The notes below the pieces were generated by a model. It saw nothing but the letters and a program-made list of their open reading frames with translations. It searched no databases and was not told where the DNA came from. Both the position numbers and the translations under genes were made by a program. From Agapetus fuscipes (taxonomy: Eukaryota > Arthropoda > Insecta > Trichoptera > Glossosomatidae): a DNA stretch of 64,000 nt. Position 1 is the stretch's first letter; the number at the start of each line of letters is the position of its first letter. Of the stretch, positions 1-11,083 are shown piece after piece. Location of the stretch: positions 13,750,493 through 13,814,492 of the forward strand of contig OX637362.1 of the NCBI GenBank assembly GCA_951799405.1, read 5' to 3'.

Positions 1-1190
1 GTCTTACTGGATCGTAACCTGACACTGGATAGGCAAATAGATGCCACAATAGCTTCTTCTTTTTTTTCGCTTCGCCAAATAAAGGCAATAAGAAAATGTC
101 TGCCGTCAGATGCGGTTAAGACCCTGGTGAGTGCGTTTGTGATGTCTCGGATTGACTATTGCTCGACGCTTTATAGTGGTCAGCCGAAGAAACAGTTTAA
201 TCGCTTTCAATCTGTGTTGAATTCGGCAGCAAGACTCATATTCGGGATTCCCAAATTCGCTCACATCACCCCGCTGTTAAAAAAACTTCATTGGCTTCGT
301 TTCCCGGAGGCGTGTTCCCATTCCACGACCTAAAAGGAATGTTCACTCAGAAATGCACACGGAAATATCATACCCTAAATCTGCCGTTATTGTTTCTTAC
401 ACTTTATGGTCTTAGCAAAAAAGTGACAGTAATGAAAAAAATCAAGCATGTTTATTAATTTTTTATCTTAATTATAAAGTTTAAACAAAATATATAACTT
501 AAAAATTGCGACCACAAAAAAATATTTAAAAAAAATACGTTTTTTTCACTTCTGTAGCTACTTTCTCGTGTGTGCTATGTTTTGGAAATATTTTTTTTCA
601 TTCTATTTATAGAACTATACATTGTCTAGTGTAGTATCGAAACCGTTTTTTTATAATGTCAATAGTTTTTGAGTAAATATGGAAAAACTGAAACTACTTG
701 ATGAATTAAATTTTTTCCGTGTGCTTGTCTGAGTAAACATTCCTTTTAGGTCGTGGAATGGGAACACGCTTCCCGGAGAGGGTGGTCTTCCGTGTTTGTT
801 TAATGGTATATAAAGCCATCAATGGCTTGGCCCCACCTTATCTGGCTGATATGATTTCACCTGTTGAAATGGGTGTTAGGAGGCAGACACTCAGATCTGC
901 GGGTGATGGAGTAGTCAATTTGGTTCAGCCGCGCCGTCAGATTCGTACAAACTTCGGAGACCGCGCTTTCCGTGTTGCGGGGCCGGTGGAGTGGAACAGA
1001 CTGCCACCCGGAGTGAAGAACTCCAAATCTGTGGGTGTATTTCGAGGAGCACTCAAGGCACACTTGTTTAGAAAGTCTTATCCATGATCGGAGAGGGCCC
1101 TTGAGGTGTGACATACACAAAAACGGCGCTCTCTTATCATGGGTAATTTAAAATAAATCAGCCTGTTATTATTATTATTATTATCCAGAT
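1..1190 (+). mobile_element. L2/CR1-like LINE, 3' part, split by a MITE
   Basis: This is the 3' end of the reverse-transcriptase ORF of an L2/CR1-clade non-LTR retrotransposon. Two blocks, 1-309 and 770-1090, read as one conserved C-terminal region: a SRIDYC box and an HITPLLKKLHWL box in the first, then FGDRAF, VAGPVEWNRLPPGV and LFRKSY in the second. The stop codon lies near 1087, and an ATT trinucleotide tail at about 1166-1185 matches the usual L2-type tail. The 5' end lies left of the window. The copy is interrupted by the element at 310-769, so it is dead. Family placement rests on motif recognition only. Confidence 0.8.
310..769. mobile_element. Mutator-like MITE with 9-bp target duplication
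   Basis: This is a 460-bp AT-rich non-coding insertion in the L2-like LINE. Its ends are inverted copies beginning GCGTGTTCCCATTCCACGAC, and the similarity extends about 50 bp inward. It is flanked by the direct repeat TTCCCGGAG (301-309 and 770-778), and removing the insert rejoins the LINE reading frame. A 9-bp duplication with G-starting terminal repeats fits Mutator-like elements; I infer the superfamily from that alone. The AT-rich core recurs in the unrelated-looking fold-back element at 29155-30004. Confidence 0.75.
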
Positions 1191-1487
1191 CATGTGTCAG
1201 TCACTTGTAGCTGACAAACTAAAGTCATCATACTCTATATCTTTAAGAAGACAACTTCCTTACTACTGGGCCAGTCGTGTGATTTTCCAAAGATGTTGCG
1301 GGTCACCGATAAAGATGTAGCATTTTGAAGAATATTGATGAGTTTTTTTTTTCTCTAGAGCGCGACTTGGGACATGATAGGACAACAAGATAAAATGAGT
1401 GATGGCTAAAATATAAACTTTTACGAAGAGCTCTTATAATAGGGATATAATGCAATGTGCACTTTTTGATATTTTCTATTTTTACAG

Positions 1488-2008
1488 GGTTTCAGCAACT
1501 TGTTCATGAACGTAGTCAACTTAATTTGGAGTTTTTATAACTTTGTTCTACTCGTCATGCCGGTAATATGTTTTGCACAAACAAGAAATAAGATTGATGA
1601 AATGAATAATCTCGCCTACAAAATTTCAATGCAAAAAGGAAACTGGGGTAAGTGCTTAAGAGAGGACAGTAGGTACTTATATCTATTATAGTGCATGCAT
1701 GCATGAGTAGAACAGAAACAGAAATATACTGTCTGTGTCCATCTATAACTACACCGTAAAATACTAGCTCAACGCATACCAACTTGAGTATTTTGTACCA
1801 AAACAAGCTTTGATTAACATTATTATTCATTGCAAAAAAATCTTTTATTTCAGCTCCTCAACCACGCCGTCTCCTGAAGACCTTCAGGAACATCTTCTCA
1901 GATAGAGATCCTCACGTCAACAGCAACAACCTCTTCCTGGCACAAAAAGCATTCGTCGTGTCTCTGGTCGCATCTATCACTTCTTATGCCATCATCATCA
2001 TTCAATAA
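1488..2008 (+). CDS. Gustatory receptor, last two exons only (locus 1)
   Basis: This is the C-terminal part of an insect gustatory receptor, a seven-transmembrane ligand-gated channel family of chemosensory neuron membranes. Exon 3 (1488-1647) follows the acceptor TTTTTACAG and begins GFSNLFMNVVNLIWSFY, a hydrophobic segment; its donor is GTAAGT. After a 206-nt phase 1 intron, exon 4 (1854-2008) encodes APQPRRLLKTFRNIFSD, then FLAQKAFVVSLV, and ends SYAIIIIQ-stop, the family's C-terminal signature. The stop overlaps an AATAAA. No exon 1 or 2 is visible at 1-1487, so they lie left of the window or are missing. The two exons, the intron and about 300 bp upstream are near copies of locus 3 in opposite orientation. 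It could be a functional partial view or a duplicated fragment. Confidence 0.8.
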
Positions 2009-2609
2009 ATTCTAGGATATTAATTCAAAGAGAATCCAGCAGAAAACGTAACAGGATTGTGCAATGAAACGCATGTAGTCCACACTTTCAAAATATCCTT
2101 TGGCTTGATGACTTTTTGGTTATTTGTTGTCTGCTTATAGAAAAAAATGGATAATTTTTGTTTTCCAAGAAGGAACAATCAAATCAAATACCTACAAGGG
2201 CCTAGCAACCTGGCCAAGTGATGGTTTAAATGTGCATTTTCTAAATTATAAAAAAATATGAAATATAAGTGTAAAGATTTGTAATATACCTACCATGAAA
2301 TATTTGTACTTTTGTCTATGGTATTTTGCAACCAACTTCATGTCAATGTTGACTACTTCCTTCCTCCTATTTTCTCAAAACTTGGTTGGAACAGTATGTC
2401 CATTTGCGTTAATCTAAATAATAAACTATAATCATGTGATGGTTGTAAACCAATAAGTGAAATAAACAGTGTAACCAAAGTAAAACAAACATTGCAGTTG
2501 TTATTTATTCATTTACATCACAGTGACCTCAGCAAACAAAAAACCTGAACCCGATCACAGCCGAACACTTGGTACCTACTTCTCACCACCAATAAGTTTA
2601 TTATTTATT
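2009..2609. other. Shared 3' flanks of convergent receptor loci 1 and 2
   Basis: This is non-coding DNA between the convergent stop codons of loci 1 and 2. AATAAA-type polyadenylation signals occur on both strands, close to each stop. The stretch at about 2263-2470 resembles 31615-31840 upstream of locus 4, including a shared ATATACCTACCA run and a CAACTTCATGTCAATG run. I see no other gene. Confidence 0.5.
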
Positions 2610-5600
2610 TCATCTTGTCTGAATAATGATGATGGTGTAAGAGGTGATGGATGCGATCAGCGACACGACGAATGCTTTTTGTGCCAGGAAGAGGTTGTTG
2701 TTTTCAACGTAAGGATCCCTATCCGAGAAGATGTTCCTAAAGGTCTTCAGGAGACGGCGTGGTTGAGGAGCTGAAACAAATCAAAATGAGCATCAGATGC
2801 AATGATTTTTAATAAACATGTCATAGAAATTTAATGGTACAAAAGAAGACAGGGTAACTAATCGGTAGGTAAAAAAATATTGTTACGTTATTTGCTGGAT
2901 TCTCTTTTTTAAAATGCCTAAGGGCCTGTTGCACCAACCTCCAATGAATATTTGATTGAAACATCAAATTTGATTGCTTAGTTCTGGTAAGGACCTCGGT
3001 TAAATATTTTTCGAAAGTTGGTAAAAATGTGATGGAATTTGAACAGGAACACATCACATCACCTGACTTACGTATATGCAATCAATTGTTTGATTTGAAA
3101 GGGAGAAATCACACTTAATTTTGATTTTCGTCTGATTGGAGTTTGGTGCAACAGGCCCTTAACCTATTTTTACAGAATTTATTTTTCACAATTTATTTCA
3201 CAACTTGGCAATCACTGTTTATTGGTGTTACTCAGCAAATTGCTCTCTTGCGACTCTACTGTCTGTACCATTTTGATCTCTTAAATGAGGAACCAGAGGG
3301 GTCTTTCTCCGATTCACTACATCAATCTACCACCAGAACGTTTTGTACACACACAATCACTAGAATGTGATTCCAATGTACGAATACAATTATCACGGAC
3401 TTCTATATGGTTCTATAGTATGTGCGTGCATAGGTGTGCGAAGTCACTTTGATTTCATAGTCCGTCTAAATCTAAATCTAAGTTTCAAAGATATGTATCA
3501 TTTGAGATTCATATTAAATGCATTCCCACAAGCAGACACGCATAATTTCGCGCTCACACATGCCGCATGTGGACCTACAGTATAAAAAACCCAATCTCAA
3601 ATTAACATAAGCCCTGCAACTCTTGCCGACCTTCCCTGAAACAGGGGTGACATTGGCAAAGTGAACCATTGTTTACAGTATGGGTGGTCAGCCTCATACC
3701 AACCTATAAGTCAAGGAATATGATTTATGCCGCCATAGGTTGTATGAGGCTGACCACCCGTGCTATAAAAATCGGGTTTCTTTTGCCAATGCCACCCCGG
3801 TTCAGGGAACGGTGGCAGGAGTTGCAAAATTTATGTTCATGTGAGGTTTTGTTTATTTGTATGCACACATGCAGAATATGTAGGCGTGAACCTACATGTG
3901 CCTGTCTGGGCATGCATTTAATATGAGCCTTAAGCGTTAACATATCTTTGCAGCTTAGATTATAGATAGATATGATTTATGCGTGTTTAAGCGCATGTAT
4001 TCCATGACAGTATTTGATCTGTCAAAGTGACATTCGAAAGCGTTTCTCGAAAGGAGATGCATTGAAAGTAGGTACATAAACAAGTGCGTGGGATTACCAG
4101 GTAAATTTAAGGCGAACCTGCGATAAAAAAACGCTATGGCCGAGTGGCCAAGGCGTTGACAATTTGACTGGCTGTTTAGAAAAAAATCAGGGTCGATTTC
4201 AAACCCTGACAAGCCGCTTGACTCTAACCCTAATAGTAAACGGATGAAATATTTATTGAATAAAACCGGCATCTGCACCTTTACGAATTTATTTAAAAAT
4301 AGAACAAAGGCGAGCGCCTTATTTGTATATTATTATGTGTATGTTTGAACACGCATGTACAATAAGGTGGATCGCTGTATGTATGGAAAAAATTAAAAAT
4401 CATTTTTTCGTAATTGCGTTGTGCAGAACAGTTGCTCTATGGGGTGAGTATCTGATATAAAAAAAAATCTTATCAAAATATTAATTAATTATACTGCCCC
4501 AAGTCATCAGAAAAATTACAAAAATACATAAAACTACTCATTTTTACCCCTGTGTTTAAGAATCAAGTATTAGATAAAATCAAACGAAATATAATTTTGT
4601 TTCTTTAAAATGAATGAAATAGTTATCATTACGTGTTTGGTATCTTGTAATTTGAGAGGGGTGGGTGGAGGCACCCCCTAACTTTGTTACTCCGCGCAGA
4701 TGCGCGTCACCAAATCGCTGCTCTCAGAGATGTAACTATAGTTGTACGCTACTCATATTTTTTGCACATACAAATTTACGAGAGATCCTAAGTGTATTTT
4801 TAATATATCAGCGTGTTAATGCAAAAGATTGGCTTCATTTAACTATGCAAAACATCTTAAAGTACCGATAACTGAAAAATATTCTGATTGATCAAAGAAC
4901 CAAAAGATTAATGATCATAAGGAGTGTTGATTTGAAAACTGCTGCGGGAAATTAAAAAAAAAGCTGAACCAAAAACAGAAATATTAACCATACAAAGAAA
5001 AAGCTACAAGTTCATTGCCAAATCTGTCTGACCTATCAACTGATGTCTCTCAACAGCCAGTCTTAACAGTAATAGTAAAACTAGCACTTCAGAGACCGCT
5101 ACCTCAAATTTTGTATTCATATTCATTAAAAAATATTGACTTTGGCATAATGGAAAAACCTGTGGATAAATTTGGCATTTCCAATAAGGCTGAAGCTGCT
5201 CTTGTTTTGGCAACAAAGCGTTGGTATTATTTATAAGTTAGCTTATTAAAAATAAACACTGGAAAACTAGTGCATTCAAGATGGCTCACAGAATACTACG
5301 GATTTATGTTTTTTTTTTAACCATCTGACTGTTAATATTATCAATTATATAATAAAAGTGGATGCTCTTGTGTGGTCTTACATCAAAACTAACCACATTG
5401 CATTAATAGTGCTAGACACTTACACAAGACAATCTAAATGTTGCGATATTTGACAGATAATTTAAAGCAGATACTACATCCTGTTATACAGAGAAATGGA
5501 TATTTTAATCATATAAAAAACATCTTACTTTCTTTGCCTTTTTATGAATTATAGCCTTGTGAAGAATATTGAAACGCGACAGGAAATAATTTTGAGAATT

Positions 5601-8600
5601 CGAACTACGATCGGCCAAAACTTGATTTTGATGCAAACAACTATAAAAAACCTTATAAACTGGCACGAAAATAACGTGGCCAAGCCGCTTGTTACCAAAT
5701 TTATGAACGGTGAATTAACATTACGTTGTTAAGAAAATCCACCGCTTGTTGACGAACTAATCTCAAGCCATTTCCATTTTCCTTGCTACACGTTAACCAC
5801 TGAAAGATTAGTAAAAATTGTAACAAAAACTTCAGCTGCTGTTTGCGGTCTTATCAGAAGAAAGATTTATTTTTAAAAAAACAATAAAAATTATTTTCTA
5901 AAAATTAAACAAAAAACTTTGTGTAATACCACTTTGAGTACATATTTTAATTCAAGAGTACTTTCGGTGTTATACCATCGTCAGTTGAAAATATACTAAA
6001 ACTTAAAATTAAAGACATTGCAGACAGTGTGGGGGTGGTAGGAAGGGGTAGGGGAGGAGTCTAATGAGCTAGGTTCTTTAATGAGTGGAAGTGGGAGGAG
6101 CTAGGAGGATGATTTATGGTTTGGTTCTGGGTTTACAAATTATATTTAAAAGAGGAGAAGTTATTTAAGTTTTTTAAGTTTTAGTATATTTTCAACTGAC
6201 GATGGTATAACACCGAAAGTACTCTTGAATTAAAATATGTACTCAAAGTGGTATTACACAAAGTTTTTTGTTTAATTTTTAGAAAATAATTTTTATTGTT
6301 TTTTTAAAAATAAATCTTTATAATGGCTTACCACAGTGTTTCACTAAACAAATTTGAACTCTTATTATCAGAAGAGATGGATTCATTAAAAAAAACCTGG
6401 AATCCCGACAAATAATGCCTTTTTTTCAATTTAAAGAAAGATTACCAATTCTCTTAAAATCACTTTTTTCTAGACTTCTGTTGATTGCCATTTTTTCATT
6501 TTTTTTGCCATAAAAGGGTCTTTTTTCTATCATTTATTGAAAATTTTGCTTTGTGCTTAAATTTGAACTTCATTATACTACAATTCTTTTTTTCTTAATA
6601 AACAAAAAAAAATGTTAAGTATATAGCAGTTTTTATGATTTTTATTAACTTTTAGAGGCTTTGGGGCAGTATAAGATCAAATATTTCGACCTAATGGTGG
6701 TACAATTTATTGTTTGTATTGATATAGAGCAGCTTTTGGCCAAACGCAAAATCGAAATTCCCAAAAAAACGATTTCGATCCACCTTAATGTACAACTTCC
6801 TCTGTCCTCTTTTGTTTCAAATTAAAATATTCACTTACCACAGTTTTCCTTTTGTATCGAAATTTTGAAAGCGAGACTGTTCATGTGATGAACTTTATTT
6901 CTGATGATTCCAAAGTACATAATCGGCATGACGATTAGGACAAAGTTATAAAAACTCCAAACTAAGTTGGTTATATTCAAAAATAGATTGGCGTTGCCCT
7001 GAAACAAATAGAAATGTGCGTATGAGTTGGTTTAAATTATATAAGACTTCTTTCCGGTTAGACCGGTTGATAGCTCAGTTGGTAGAGTGCTTGCATTATA
7101 TGCCGAGAGCTCGGGTTCGAATCTCGCCGAGGGTGTCAGAAATAATTTCCTATTTCAGTGTTTATTTCAAACCTTAAAAAAACCGGCAAGGTTTAGGTAC
7201 TCAGCCTTCACAAAGAAATAAGTACCAGCCTCCTCGGAAGCTGGGAACCCCCCACTGCACTGAAGTAGTTGGCGTAAAACCGGCCTCACACCAACCACTT
7301 TCAGTTGAAGTGGGGGTTTCGCAGTTCCCGGGGGGCTGGTATTTTTTAATATTTTTTAACATTTTCTATTTTCATTTCTTGTGAAGGCTAAGTAAACCTT
7401 GAGGTCGAACCCTTGTTCTAATCTAATCTAAGCTGCAAAGATATATATCATTTAAGATTTATACTAAATGCATTCCCACAAGCAGATATGTATAATTTCG
7501 CGATAACACATGCCGCATGTGGACCTACAATATAAAAACCCAATCTCAAATGAACATAAGCCTTGCAACTCTTGCCGTCCTTCCCTGAAACAGGGGTGAC
7601 ATTGGCAAAGTGAACCAATTTTTATATTATGGGTGGTCAGCCGCATAACAACCTATAAGTCAAGGAACATACATGACAAATTACATTTTTTTAAATTTTC
7701 TCGGTATGAAATGCAAACATTCTACCAATTGAGCTATCGACCTTTTTACGAGCTTGGTCGTCATCGCCACAAAGCGCCAATTCTCAAGCAAGACCCAGTT
7801 GCTATCAGGCTGGATGGACCTTTGGTGACCGGTCATTGGTAAAGGTTTATGAATTTTTCAACCCAGCGAAGAGTAAATTTGAAAATATAAATGGTAAATT
7901 GCAGGGGTGCTCATACTTTTTTTTGAGGAGATCGACCTAGCAAAAATTTATGAATGGGAGATCGACATTTTGACTGTTTAGCCCAACAAATATAACTCAT
8001 CATTCATAATGTATAGATATTTATTAAGAAAAAAAAATACATAAGTAAAACTACATTGAGTGCAAAATGTCAAATCGAAATTTTAGCTCTACGGGCACCT
8101 CTGTTATATTGTTTACCTTTCCTGAAAAAATAAGTTGGTTCACTCGACATATGCGACCCCTTCGGAGATAACACGGCAAGAGGTTGCACTATATGTGTAG
8201 CTTAGTTGCGTATACTACGTTTCTTTCGTAGCTTTTTAAAGCTGTGGAACTTTTCGCTTCCAAGTGCGAGAAGCATTGTCCAAGCTGGTTATCTAAACGC
8301 GGTGGCTTCGCTTCCAACAACTTACTGGCGGTGACTGGGTATAAGTATAATGCGTTCAGCGTTGTCCTTGAACCTAATCCAAAAGAATACCGGAATCATT
8401 TTCCGACACCGACCATTACAATTCTTGTTGAGTTTCCCTGCAACAGGGTTCACATTGGCTACGTGAACCATTTCTTATAGTAGGTATGTGCTGCCAGTCT
8501 CATACCAACCTATAAGTCAAGGATAATTAATGGAACCTGCGGTGACTAAAAAAACGCAACTAAGCTACACATATACGGTATCCCCGAAACGGGTCGCATG

Positions 8601-10006
8601 TGGCGAGTTGAACCTATTTATTTTTACAGGTAAGGGGGCCGGTCTAACGCCAACCACTTCAGTTGAAGTGGGGGTTTACCAGCTTCCGAGGGGGCTGGTA
8701 CCATTTATTGTGAAGGCTGAGCACTTATGACACCTTCGGTGGGATTCGAACCCGAGCTCACGGCATGGAATGCAAGCACTCTACCAACTGAGCTATCGAC
8801 CGGACTAAAAAATAAATCTTTAGGTAAGTATTCAAGCAGGGGAAGGTGGGGCAGGTTGTTGCAGTCCATTTAAAAATAGCGCTATTTGACTATTTAAAGT
8901 CACTTTCTGTCAAAATAACAGGATTTAATACCGGTTGTGGTATATAAAAATATACTCACGTAATCGAAAACAAAACTGTTTTTCTTTATCAAAATTATTC
9001 ATTTTATATGTATCGAAATATTTACTTTAATATTAAATAATCAAAAATATTATACTTACCACTACAATCATTGACTTGAAGCTCATCACTATGATTGAAA
9101 AACACTGCACGGAACAAGTCATGAACTGCAAAAATATAAATACTCTCTAAATTAAATTATAAATTAATTTTAGCGTATATTACAGGCTACAGGGTACAGT
9201 GAAAATAAATCGTCATATATTTTTTTCTTTGAGAAAATAAATAAAATACTCACAGGAAAACAGTAAATCGCCGTAGAAATTTGAATGCAGTCAATTATTT
9301 TACTGACTGCCACCGTGACCATTTCCATCCTTGTGCACTTGCTGTCTTCTCCATTTAATTGTTTGAATGCTTTTGTACAATTGATTTGACGCATTTCGGT
9401 CAAAACGTGATCACAATACAGCTGTATGGTCAGGACTTCAGCGATGAAGCTCAAGCTTCGAAGAGCACTAATTAAAGCACATGAAAACATACAAGCTACT
9501 AGCATGTCAAATCTGCTACTGCTCAGGACACATAATACTAGATGCTTCGACAATACGCTTATCACTACAAAATGAAGCAAAAAGAGTTTATTTCTCAAAA
9601 AAATGATTTCTTTATTGTCTTTTACATGTAAAATCTCATCCAATTCATTGAAACAATCAAACAATTTTATTTGGTGTTTTGTTGAAAATTTTGTGACAAC
9701 AATTAGAATGATGAATGCGGACAAAAATATTGATTGGTTTGAAATGATTAGAAAAATCGTCACAATGGCATCGGTTGAGGAGCTAAACTCTAAACTGTGT
9801 TGATTCAGTTTATATTGAAAGTACAAAATGATTGAAATCCATGAGTAAAAAGAGAGATTGCGAGGAAAATTTGTGGGTGAAATTTTTTTGTTCGCGAAAG
9901 ACACATTTGCCAAACCGAAAATAAAGTAAAGTTTGTACAAAGGCTCGAAGATATTAGGAACGCTATTTTTGATAACTTTTTTATTGTAAAATTTTTGCTT
10001 CTTCAT
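2610..10006 (-). CDS. Gustatory receptor, complete four-exon gene (locus 2)
   Basis: This is a predicted 379-residue insect gustatory receptor (7tm_7 family), an odour- or taste-gated membrane channel subunit. Minus-strand exons are 10006-9254, 9125-9060, 6998-6839 and 2770-2610, all with GT-AG borders; phases are 0, 0 and 1. The joined frame has no stop. Exon 1 starts at ATG 10006 (MKKQKFYNKK) and carries several hydrophobic segments, then the conserved block EMVTVAVSKIIDCIQIS. Exon 2 reads FMTCSVQCFSIIVMSFKSM. Exon 3 contains NLVWSFYNFVLIVMPI. Exon 4 has PQPRRLLKTFRNIF, FLAQKAFVVSL and the terminal SYTIIIIQTR. Introns 2 (1.8 kb) and 3 (4.1 kb) are swollen by transposons. The ligand cannot be inferred. 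The upstream neighbour is a hAT-type insertion only 300 bp away. Confidence 0.85.
2921..3159. mobile_element. MITE with TA duplication in intron 3 of locus 2
   Basis: This is a 239-bp non-coding element with terminal inverted repeats starting AGGGCCTGTTGCACCAA, matching at both ends through the following CTCCAAT. It is bounded by TA on both sides (2919-2920 and 3160-3161), which suggests a Tc1/mariner-type or other TA-targeting transposase. It has no ORF. Confidence 0.75.
3466..3965. repeat. Two LINE A 3' tails, opposite orientations
   Basis: Two copies of the same 240-270-bp repeat lie back to back. The first (about 3466-3722) is in minus orientation and ends leftward in a degenerate CTAAAT run. 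The second (about 3735-3965) is in plus orientation and ends in CAGCTTAGATTATAGAT. Both contain the block around TGACATTGGCAAAGTGAACC or its reverse. Comparison with 20270-22174 and 40807-41603 shows that this block is the 3' untranslated tail of LINE family A. No target duplication was resolved here. Confidence 0.7.
4131..4215 (+). repeat. Decayed tRNA-like sequence
   Basis: An A-box-like stretch (TGGCCGAGTGGCCAAGG) and a B-box-like stretch (GGTCGATTTCAAACCC) lie about 50 bp apart, as in a Leu or Ser tRNA or a SINE head derived from one. The acceptor and anticodon arms do not pair well, so I treat it as a SINE head or tRNA relic and not as a gene. Confidence 0.4.
4365..6785 (+). pseudogene. 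Decayed DNA transposon, superfamily unassigned
   Basis: This is a 2.4-kb element inside intron 3 of locus 2. Its ends are inverted (AGGTGGATCG at both) and flanked by TA (4363-4364, 6786-6787); the similarity continues outward into TGTACA on both sides, so the exact border is uncertain. Plus-strand remnants between about 5000 and 6440 belong to one broken ORF. Readable pieces include HSRWLTEYYGFMF near 5275, NLINWHENNVAKPLVTKF near 5650, TERLVKIVTKTSAAV near 5800 and RRDGFIKKNLESR near 6375. I recall this protein type as a repeat-borne transposase-like family in arthropods and cnidarians, but cannot name its superfamily. Many stops and frameshifts make it dead. It is itself split by the fold-back element at 5861-6364. 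Confidence 0.6.
5861..6364. mobile_element. Fold-back insertion with 10-bp target duplication
   Basis: Two arms of about 145 bp (5861-6007 and about 6175-6319) are near-perfect reverse complements around a spacer of about 170 bp. A direct repeat TTATCAGAAG (5851-5860 and 6365-6374) brackets 5861-6364, and excision rejoins the broken transposase-like reading frame (LIRR then DGFIKK). The right arm is followed by 45 extra bases before the duplication, so the true right end may not be the arm. There is no coding capacity. Transcribed, it would form a long hairpin inside the locus 2 intron. Confidence 0.7.
7063..7340 (+). mobile_element. tRNA-derived SINE, family 1
   Basis: The tRNA-like head has an A box (TAGCTCAGTTGGTAGAG) and a B box (GGGTTCGAATCTCGCC). 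The body then runs through TTTATTTCAAACC, the CAGCCTTCACA segment, and the paired segments around GGAAGCTGGGAACC and GTAGTTGGCGTAA. It lies in intron 2 of locus 2. Other copies are at 8555-8804, 24545-24873, 38944-43230 and elsewhere. Confidence 0.7.
7421..7670 (-). repeat. LINE A 3' tail, 5'-truncated copy
   Basis: This is a minus-orientation copy of the LINE A 3' tail. The degenerate pentamer end TCTAATCTAATCTAAG is at the left and CCTATAAGTCAAGGAAC at the right. It is nearly identical to 40807-41070, where the same tail is still joined to LINE A coding sequence. Confidence 0.75.
7700..8210 (-). mobile_element. Composite SINE 2/SINE 1 relic split by a hAT MITE
   Basis: A minus-strand SINE 1 head (ACCAATTGAGCTATCGACC, about 7725) is followed rightward by the SINE 2 body (CAAGCAAGACCCAGTTGC, GACCGGTCATTGGTAAAGG). 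A small element with hAT-like ends, CAGGGGTGCTCATAC and GGGCACCTCTG, sits at 7902-8103. To its right, about 8104-8210, is a 3' piece of SINE 1. The hAT-like element resembles the one at 59163-59408. Target duplication is only weakly matched. Confidence 0.5.
8375..8806 (-). mobile_element. LINE A tail fragment plus full-length SINE 1
   Basis: About 8447-8525 is a short minus-strand LINE A tail (CATACCAACCTATAAGTCAA). About 8555-8804 is a complete minus-strand SINE 1: body with GTAAGGGGGCCGG and the AGTTGAAGTGGGGGTTT arm, then the tRNA-like head (GGATTCGAACCCGAGC ... CCAACTGAGCTATCGACC). Both lie in intron 2 of locus 2. Confidence 0.65.
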
Positions 10007-10306
10007 TTCGAAAGAAGTTGTTATTTGTGTGAACTTTATTCAAATTGAAAACAAACGTAGATGCATGTATAAAGGAAGGCTGATATCCGCAAATACTGAA
10101 TTGATAGAAGAGAGTTTGTATTGCCGTCAACATACATTGTGTACTTTGTTAATTGAATTCACGTCCTCGAATAATATTTAAACGATATTTTAAAAGCGCT
10201 TTCTGTCATAAAACTAATGAAATTCCATAAAATCGTATTAAATGTAATAGTTTTTCCATAATCATTAGTAAATTAAAGAATGTAAGTAGCTATAATCAGT
10301 ATAACG

Positions 10307-11075
10307 CAGCGGTTTCCAAACCGTGGTGCGCGCCTTCCAGGGGAGGTGGGAGACGCCAAAACCATGTCTATAGTAGTATTAGTATGCATATTTAAAAAAT
10401 AAAACGTAGAAAGGGAGGCGCGAAAAAAATATATTTTAGGGAGGCAACTTTTGAAAATTGCGTGCCTCGACTACTGAAATAGCGTAGGTATATATGCCGG
10501 ACAGCCCCAGAGCCAGCTAAAGAGACTCCAGTCTGTACTGAATGCAGCGGCAAGACAATACACGGCGCTTCAAAATTCTGTCATATTACGCCGCACCTGA
10601 AGTCCCTTCACTGGCTGAAGATACACGAACGGGTCCAGTAGAAGATAAGCTTGCTAGTCTTCAAGAGCCTGCGCGGGACCGTACCGCAATATTTAAAGGA
10701 TATGATAGCTCCAGCCACCACAAGCAGCAGAACAGCAACACTGCGATTAGCAGCATCATGCGTCGCAGTCGGATAGAGTTTCAAAGAAGAGAAAAGAAAA
10801 CCGTTTTTGGAGATCGAGCCTTCAAGGTGGCTGCTCCAACGATATGGAACGGCCTCCCAGATGACCTGCGCGAAATGGATCTGGAGAGCACATTTAGAAA
10901 GGGGTTGAAGACCCGCCTGTTCGCGCGTTCATATGAGTAAGCGCCTTTGGAATGACCAAGAGTCATGAAAAAGCGCTATAAAAATACTGTATTATTATTT
11001 AGTTTACAATTTTTTTGAAGGAATTCAAAATCTGTATTATTATTATTATGATAGCATAAAGTTTGGAAACCGTTG
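10307..11075. mobile_element. hAT-type element carrying an L2-like LINE fragment
   Basis: The ends are inverted CAGCGGTTTCCAAAC and CAACGGTTTCCAAAC (right end in reverse complement). They are flanked by the 8-bp duplication GTATAACG (10299-10306 and 11076-11083), diagnostic of hAT-class insertion. Between about 10490 and 11049 it contains the C-terminal part of an L2-like LINE (SVLNAAARQ, then FGDRAFKVAAPTIWNGLPDD and LFARSYE) ending in an ATT-rich tail. That LINE either inserted into the hAT element or was captured by it. No hAT transposase is present. Confidence 0.8.
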
Positions 11076-11083
11076 GTATAACG

